Below are positions 58,405 through 64,000 of a DNA stretch of 64,000 nucleotides, in pieces. Under the pieces are notes generated by a model that saw nothing but the letters and a program-made list of their open reading frames with translations, was not told where the DNA came from and did not search any database. The position numbers were made by a program, and so were the translations under genes. How positions within the stretch are numbered: the first letter of the stretch is position 1; each line of letters begins with the position of its first letter. The stretch comes from Vermamoeba vermiformis (taxonomy: Eukaryota > Tubulinea > Echinamoebida), in NCBI GenBank assembly GCA_045837725.1, contig JBEWZL010000115.1:1-64000 (forward strand). The letters are read 5' to 3'.

Positions 58405-59669
58405 TTACCTGCGCGCCACATACATGCGTGCACCAAAAGCCACCAAGGCCAAGAAACCAGCGCCGAGTGCGAGTCTGAACAAGAAGCCAATGATGCCAAA
58501 TATCAGCCACACAAAGAACGCAATGCCTGTGCCCACAATCACGTGATTGCCTCGCAGCCAAGTCGGTGCGTATTGTGACACTTGAATGAAAGTGGGATTG
58601 TTGCGCAGAATGGCCATCAAATTGTCCGTCAGCTGCACGAGCCGAGGATTGCCGAGCATGGAGGGACCAGTGACGAGTGACCAGAACATGGTGAGGTACG
58701 CGAATAGGACGAAGGGCGAGGTGGGATTAACGGCCACTTGCGGCATCACTGGGGCCCCAGTCTGGTCACGTGTTAATATCAAATAATTATAGCGCGGCAC
58801 TAGCTCGTACCTGCATTTGCGTGCTGTGCGGACGAGTTCTGAGCGCGGTATTAGAGCTGGGATACAATGGAGTGCCAGCTGGTTGTGCGGGTGGAAGTGT
58901 CACTGAGGGCTGTGGCTGCACTGGTCTGCCGCTCAGTCTCTCGGCCTCGTGTCGTGCCTTGTGTTCGTAGTAGTGAATGCTCGGCAACTAGAATCAAGTT
59001 AAATGTCAGTTCTATTCTTATTCTTGCAACTAGTCCTAAGAATTGACACGCGTACCTGTGCCCCGCAATATTCACACGTCATTGGATAGAACGGACACGC
59101 GCTAGAGTGCGAGTTCATGTCGCGTTTGATCACTGTTGCGCCACAGCCCCACGGACACGCGACTGGAATCATTGTGCACGTAAGCAAATGAGCCTGCAAT
59201 CGTGGAGTGAGTGGTAAGTAGGCGAGCAATAGGTCGTATTCTTACGTCATATTCGCTGTCTAGCATAGATTGAGAACAGTATTGACACGTGAGGCGTGTT
59301 TGTGGCGGCGCTAGGACCTGATCCAGATCCGGTCTTGCGACGAAAGAGTTCACCGTGTGGAATTGCCCACAATTTTTACAATCTACAAGGAAAATGTTGG
59401 AATTATTTTCAAGATATTTGCGGTTCATGACGATGGATTCGAAATTGAAAATAATTTTAAATTGAAAATTAATTCTAAAAGCGTGTAATAATTTACAATA
59501 ATAATTAGGATTAATCCTAATGTAATTTTTTTAACCATAATTTAATCATGCTTTGCTTACTATGAGCTCCCATGACGAGAACACATTCCCAACAGAAATA
59601 TTGACCACAGGGAGATTGCAGCACTTTGGTAGGTCTTTGATGACAATCATAGCACACAATAGGATCCAT
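58405..59669 (-). CDS. RING plus TRAF-type zinc-finger protein with C-terminal membrane helices
   Basis: ATG 59669 starts MDPIVCYDCHQRPTKVLQSP then CGQYFCWECVL: a RING-like finger in which the usual CGHxFC is CGQYFC; after an intron of about 170 nt it continues HNCKNCGQFHTVNSF. TRAF-type fingers follow (LTCQYCSQSMLDSEYDAHLL then CPWGCGATVIKRDMNSHSSA then CPFYPMTCEYCGAQ). A Pro-rich linker precedes two hydrophobic segments near the end (GTGIAFFVWLIFGIIGFLF and LALGAGFLALVAFGA), stop TAA 58405. A membrane-tethered E3 ubiquitin ligase is the best guess; loss of the RING His makes its activity uncertain. The start is 451 bases from the divergent pirin gene. Confidence 0.78.
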
Positions 59670-60120
59670 TACAGAGAAGTTGACTTGCTGCTTGTGGTCT
59701 ACAACTTAAAGACAAAAAATTTATGTGACGTGTACTTTCCGTCGCTCTCTTTCTGTTTCCAAACTCAACAGTATGCAACAAATGTACATATTATTATTTA
59801 TTGTTATTGAGTTCCAAACAATAAGTGTGTGCCTTCATGGATGAAAGTGCAATACGAGACGCAACGTTGTTTAGCCAGATCGCTCGTCTACAGACTTTTA
59901 GATAGACGGCATCTTCATTAAAAATCATGCAGAAGAATTGTGATTGGTTCTTTTTCTGGAAGATGGTTCCAGTGCCGTGAACTGATCTCTCAGCCCGGAT
60001 TCTGGAAGATTTCAATCCAAAAAATATTTAAACCTTTCACAGACCTAATCTTTCATTCCACTTCATCAATTAAACACAACACAACACAAGCTAATAACTA
60101 CTCGTATTAACAACAAACAC
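59670..60120. other. Divergent promoter region
   Basis: The gap between the RING gene (minus) and pirin (plus). One minus-strand frame at 60015-59794 has no ATG at its head and no recognisable content, so I leave it out. Repeated CACAACACAAC-like sequence just before pirin (about 60073-60118) may be its 5' untranslated leader. Confidence 0.45.
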
Positions 60121-60981
60121 ATGGCTGCTCAAATTATTGTTCGCAAATCTGAAGACAGAGGTCACGCCGATCATGGCTGGCTCAACACATATCACACCTT
60201 CTCATTTGCTGGCTATTACAGCCGTAAATTTCCTGGTTATAGAAGTCTGCGTGTCATCAACGAAGATCGAGTAGCACGTAAGTATCACGGCTCTAAGCAA
60301 GCTCCCTTTTATAATGTTGTGCAATGTACATAATTATTAACATATTAATATTTAGCGACCGAAGGTTTTGGTGCTCATCCTCACGAAGACTTTGAAATTT
60401 TCTCGTATGTAGTGAGTGGAGCTCTGGCTCATCAAGACAGCATGAAGAACAAAGAACTGATTAAGAGAGGTGATGTTCAGTTCACTAGTGCAGGCTCGGG
60501 TATCTACCACTCGGAATTCAACGGATCTGACAAAGATTGGGTGCATTTCCTGCAAGTCTGGATCGAGCCTCGCCAAGATGGACTGAAGCCCTCTTATACC
60601 ACCAAACACTTCAGCGACGAAGAAAAGAAGAACAAATTGCGCTTGATAATCTCACCTAACGTAAGTGCACTGGATCCGAAGCAATTGTCAGTGACTAACC
60701 TGCCTATCAATCAGAACGAAGATGAATCCATCAAAGTCAATCAAGACAGCAAAGTATACGCCTCTATATTAGAGAAGGGCAATAAGGTCTCGTACAAGCT
60801 GCCTACTTCTCGCTACGGCTACTTGCACTTGATCCAAACCAAAGCCAACGCCGGTCTGAAGCTCAATGGCGTTGAGTTGAAAGAAGGTGACGGCGCATTC
60901 ATTGAAAAGGCCACTGAAGACCTTGTCATCGAGAGCACTGGCGAAGGACCTGCTGAATTCTTGTTGTTCGATTTGTATTAA
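60121..60981 (+). CDS. Pirin-family cupin protein
   Basis: Two exons, ATG 60121 to TAA 60979. The N-terminus [28 protein letters not shown] is the canonical pirin start (shown in two pieces). The metal site is kept: [19 protein letters not shown] has the two His and the acidic residue (usually HPHRGFE), and [13 protein letters not shown] has the third His and the Glu. The C-terminal cupin ([31 protein letters not shown]) is present. About 250 residues. Family members bind iron; some act as quercetin dioxygenases and others modulate transcription. It looks like the bacterial YhhW/YhaK type as much as the animal one. Confidence 0.9.
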
Positions 60982-61118
60982 AGAAAAAGCATCTACGAAT
61001 TGCTAGTGTACATTATGTAATAAAACAGTTGAACTCTAATTACTAATTAAATAATTTATTGCATGTCTGTTTTGATCTGTAATGACATATGAAACTCAAT
61101 ATGCGTTATATTTTTGCA

Positions 61119-61698
61119 ATGAGCACCAACAACGAGAACTTTACGAATTATTATAGCTTGTTTGGCCTGTCAGAACACGCTACTTATGACGATATTAAGA
61201 AGAAGTACAACATGCTCGCGCTAACACACCATCCAGATCGCAACCAAGGTAAATATTGGACTATTTAGAATAAATACTCCGAATTTTGAATTGCATTTGA
61301 TTTACCGTTTTGGCATTAAAGGAAATGAGAGCGAAATTTTTCAGCGCATCCAGCAAGCGTGGGAAGTGTTGCGCGATCCCCAACAAAAGAAAGCCTATGA
61401 CGCGCAGCTCAAAGGTACATAGTTAATAATGATAATGCTAATATTCGTACTCATACTGGTTGGCGAAGATTTAAACTACAGATCTACGCTTGCCATCAAT
61501 GCAGAGGTAGACTTGGATGATATGACTTACAACGAGGATGAGAAGACATACTATTGGCTATGTAGGTGTGGCAATTATTATCGCATCAGTGAGCAACAGT
61601 TGGAGAACGAGGTGGATGTTGTTCAGTGCTGTGGTTGTTCGTTGGCGATTCGTGTCCTGTATGAGACACAAACTGAGGACGATAATAGCGATAATTAA
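61119..61698 (+). CDS. DPH4: Diphthamide biosynthesis protein DPH4 (J domain plus CSL zinc finger)
   Basis: Start is probably the ATG at 61119 (MSTNNENFTNYYSLFGLSEH); in-frame ATGs also occur at 61089 and 61101. The J domain has the HPD motif (ALTHHPDRNQGNES), and IFQRIQQAWEVLRDPQQKKAY follows; intron 1 lies inside the J domain and intron 2 (GTACAT, 54 nt, acceptor GCGAAG) after it. The CSL finger is complete: VDLDDMTYNEDEKTYYWLCR then CGNYYRISEQQ ... VQCCGCSLAIRVL. DPH4 feeds iron to the DPH1-DPH2 radical enzyme in the first step of diphthamide synthesis on elongation factor 2. Cytosolic; ends TAA 61696. Confidence 0.88.
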
Positions 61699-61885
61699 TG
61701 AATATGTATAATCGTTGCTACTGCCTAAAAGTTCTTGCTGAGGTAAGCCATCCGAATTCTGAATTTATTTTCCAAAGACCAAAAATAATTTTAGCTGTAA
61801 CATAACTTTCTTTATTAGTGATACACGAAAAAATATTAATAATATACTAACAATATTTTAGGATTAAAAGTTATTTCAAGCGTAT

Positions 61886-62136
61886 TTAGTTCAAGCTGTG
61901 GTAAGGCAAGAAGGGCAAAACAAACTTGGGGACCAAGCGGCCGAACAACTTGGCAACAACCAAGGAGAGAACAGCGCTGCCCAAGATCATACCAGCGTTG
62001 GAAGAAGCAACGGGGCCATCTACATAAAAGTCAGAATTTGTTGAGACCAGCCGAAGTGCGTGGCGAACTACATACCAGCCATGGCAATACCGAAGATGGC
62101 GAACAAGCAGGCCAAGAAGAAAACAACTTTTTGCAT
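61886..62136 (-). CDS. Very small hydrophobic protein, probably highly expressed
   Basis: Two exons (ATG 62136; intron with GTATGT donor at about 62077; TAA 61886) give about 63 residues: MQKVVFFLACLFAIFGIAMA is a signal peptide or helix; ADGPVASSNAGMILGSAVLS LVVAKLF (two pieces) adds a second hydrophobic stretch and ends in FVLPFLPYHSLN. Codons are heavily biased to GCC, TTG, GTC and AAG, as in the DUF1295 gene, pointing to strong expression. It resembles secreted or membrane micro-proteins common in amoebae; no family recognised. Too short for simple frame scanning. Confidence 0.7.
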
Positions 62137-62487
62137 TGTGTGGTGTTTTGTAGAGGTAGAAAATTTAAATGGAGCCAATAAAAAAATATCACTTTTGTCG
62201 CTCACGACGGTTGGGTTAACCCGACGCTGAACTAACTAACCGCGTGCAAAGTACTGCAACAACTAGTAGGTCCAGCAACCACTCTTACTTAGACAACGTG
62301 AAGCTGTGGGCTAACTGAAGTTGCAATTTTTTTTGATCAGGAACAGTTACGAAAAAATCGCAGAGACGGAGAACACAAACAATACGTCTCTTAGCGATAA
62401 ATACACAGACCATCATATTATACACTGAATAAACGTAAACGAGTGGTTCCAAACGGAGCTAACTTTGGATTCGCAGATCCATAAACC
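62137..62487. other. Divergent promoter region
   Basis: About 350 bases between the tiny hydrophobic gene (minus) and the right-edge WD40 gene (plus). No supported frame. A run of T's at about 62329-62336 and GC-rich CGACGGTTGGGTTAACCCGA near 62206-62226 are the only marked features; the latter contains a palindromic GGGTTAACCC. Confidence 0.45.
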
Positions 62488-64000
62488 ATGTCCAGGTATC
62501 GAGTTAATTTTATTATTTATAGGACGTATAAAATCATTGTTGAACAGTTCATAATGTTTCGTTACTTAAAAAGCCTCGTTGTTTAAATAATAATTATTTT
62601 ATTAATTACACCTTTTCCTATTATAGTAACAACACCCCAGCCAAGCGTTCGGTAAGAAATTGTTTATAATTGCAATTTATCTCATTTCTCGTTTAGAGAT
62701 CCGACAGCAACGGCAAGCCCTCAAAGAAGCAGCGATTATCTACCTCGAACTTAGTCACTGCGCCTAACTTACACGTTTACTCAAAATATATCGATGCTAA
62801 AGAGGGCACAGTAATCGACAATATTGATGAAATCCACGAGGAGGACATCCCCAGTATTATTCTTGCCGCGACAGATGATATTGAATTTTATAAGAAAACC
62901 ATTGCTGAGCTGCAAGAGAAGGTGAGCCAGCGTGCAAAGGTCAATAATATCCATGTGGCACTAATCTCGTTGGCAGTTAACATTTTGCAAGACGCAAGTA
63001 GGCCTGTGCGGTCAATTGCTCGGTCAGCTCATCGCGAGCAATGCCTCGCGTGTAGACCTCAAGAAGCTGTTGTCACCACAGAGCCAAGACACACCGCGCA
63101 AAAAAGACAAGACCTCACCCGTCCCAATACGATCATTCTCACCTATCAACAGTGCCTTGACTGACACTTCTATCTCGTCACAATTGACTCCTTCAAGCAG
63201 TCAAAAGCGTACAACGGTCACACCGCCGAACAAGACCGTGACGCGCTCAGTGTCCGCGGCTGAAAAGAGCCATTCACTCGCGAGTCCACTTGCTACTGAT
63301 AAACCGAAGAAGAGTGCTGTTCACACGCAGATGTCGAGCGACACTTCATCGAGTGAGGACGGTAAGTAAACGATGATAATAACCACTGTGCATATTTAGC
63401 TCATTTGTACTCAGAGCCTCAAACACCAATGGAAATTGAAGCAGCTGCCAAAGGACGCGTTGCAGCGAACAAAACCAGTTTAGAGCCCGGTTTGTTCTTG
63501 ACTGACAACAAAGTGCGCAGCGTGACCATCGAGACATCGACCTACACTCACGCACACGAAATGAAGCCTCGCTCTCTGATCTTCAACCCTCACCGTCGCG
63601 ACCACTTTGTAAGATTGTTGATTGACAACGCTTTCTAGTTATTAATGGTATAATTTACCAGACTACGGCATCGTTTGATGGAAGCGTTAAATTTTGGCAA
63701 TTCAATGAGAACTACACTGGCGACAAAGCTATTGATGACGACGAAGAACCGTGAGTACAAAGACCCTTTGATGATACCGCGGCTAATGGCAAGCAGAATG
63801 GTTCAAACAGGCATTATCACGGGTAAACACATGAAGCACTCGCGTCCACCAACTGACATTTCTTGGAGCAAATGGGTACGTACACATGCACAGCACCACA
63901 TCAACTAAATTAACACCGTTGTGTAGGAGGAGAGATTGGCGATTTTGTTCCCTCAAGCAGTGTCCGACCAGAAGGGCACTAATTGCCAGTTAGTACTCGT
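62488..64000 (+). CDS. WD40-like protein, C-terminus beyond the window
   Basis: ATG 62488; short first exons give MSSNNTPAKRSRSDSNGKPS then KKQRL, a basic nuclear-type start. The second long exon is followed by a 55-nt intron (GTGAGC...TTGGCAG, 62917-62971) that restores the frame into LLGQLIASNASRVDLKKLLS and a long Ser/Thr/Pro-rich region. WD40-like sequence then appears: LFLTDNKVRSVTIETSTYTH, MKPRSLIFNPHRRDHF, TTASFDGSVKFWQFNENYTG and TDISWSKW. The frame is open at 64000. Ser/Thr/Pro-rich plus WD40 fits nuclear regulators such as DDB2/WDR76-type proteins, but I cannot assign it. Confidence 0.65.

Noticed and set aside
59794-60015. 73-codon minus-strand frame in the RING/pirin gap
   Set aside because: No ATG at its head, no family features and no splice partner; it lies in a divergent promoter.
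1-64000. Transposons, retroviral or Polinton-like elements, CRISPR arrays, tRNA and rRNA genes
   Set aside because: I looked for integrase, reverse transcriptase or capsid motifs, terminal repeats, regularly spaced repeats and tRNA B-box sequence and saw none; a tRNA could still be missed by eye.

Overview
The window is eukaryotic nuclear DNA, very probably from a free-living protist. Coding sequence is broken by many GT-AG introns, mostly 40-65 nt with GTAAGT-like donors, and genes lie a few hundred bases apart on both strands. The code is standard: TAA, TAG and TGA all end genes. Abundant kelch, WD40, F-box and armadillo proteins and a set of bacterial-type enzymes fit an amoeba-like protist, but I cannot name the lineage. 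I saw no transposon, retroviral or Polinton-like element, rRNA, tRNA or CRISPR array.

Layout. 0-8.5 kb: a kelch protein running off the left edge (-), a small two-helix membrane protein (+), a Golgi-type membrane protein with two tandem DUF1647-like domains (-) and a small membrane protein (-). 8.9-18.6 kb: a degenerate PPTC7-like phosphatase (+), a secreted S41 peptidase (-) and the V-ATPase regulator WDR7 (+). 18.7-26.8 kb: a Cys-rich membrane protein, a WD40 protein, an F-box protein, the U3 snoRNP protein RRP9, a small membrane protein and an O-methyltransferase. 26.9-35.2 kb: an F-box/LRR gene and an NmrA-family reductase gene, each apparently cut in two by a local inversion, then an F-box/SMI1 gene, a DUF1838 gene with a frame break and another F-box gene. 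35.2-41.3 kb: a CAP protein, a CBM9-like secreted protein, a SET protein, eIF2-beta and a DUF1295 enzyme. 41.6-51.3 kb: a membrane-anchored SIR2-like protein, a metallophosphoesterase and a long armadillo-type protein. 51.4-64 kb: a TPR protein, a lipocalin, alpha-L-fucosidase, an auxin-efflux-carrier-like transporter, a RING/TRAF zinc-finger membrane protein, pirin, DPH4, a tiny hydrophobic protein and a WD40 protein running off the right edge.

The genes are a mix of housekeeping functions (translation, diphthamide synthesis, snoRNP, V-ATPase control), ubiquitin-ligase adaptors and secreted or surface proteins; no operon-like pathway is evident. The most interesting points are the inversion at about 28.69-29.58 kb; a recurrent 16-bp palindrome TTNCC(W6)GGNAA (CArG/Mcm1-like), found mostly a short way inside introns from the 5' splice site; a second intronic palindrome TGACACGTGTCA; an intact SIR2-like NADase-type domain behind an N-terminal membrane segment; and a PPTC7 homologue that has lost its metal-binding residues and carries an in-frame stop.
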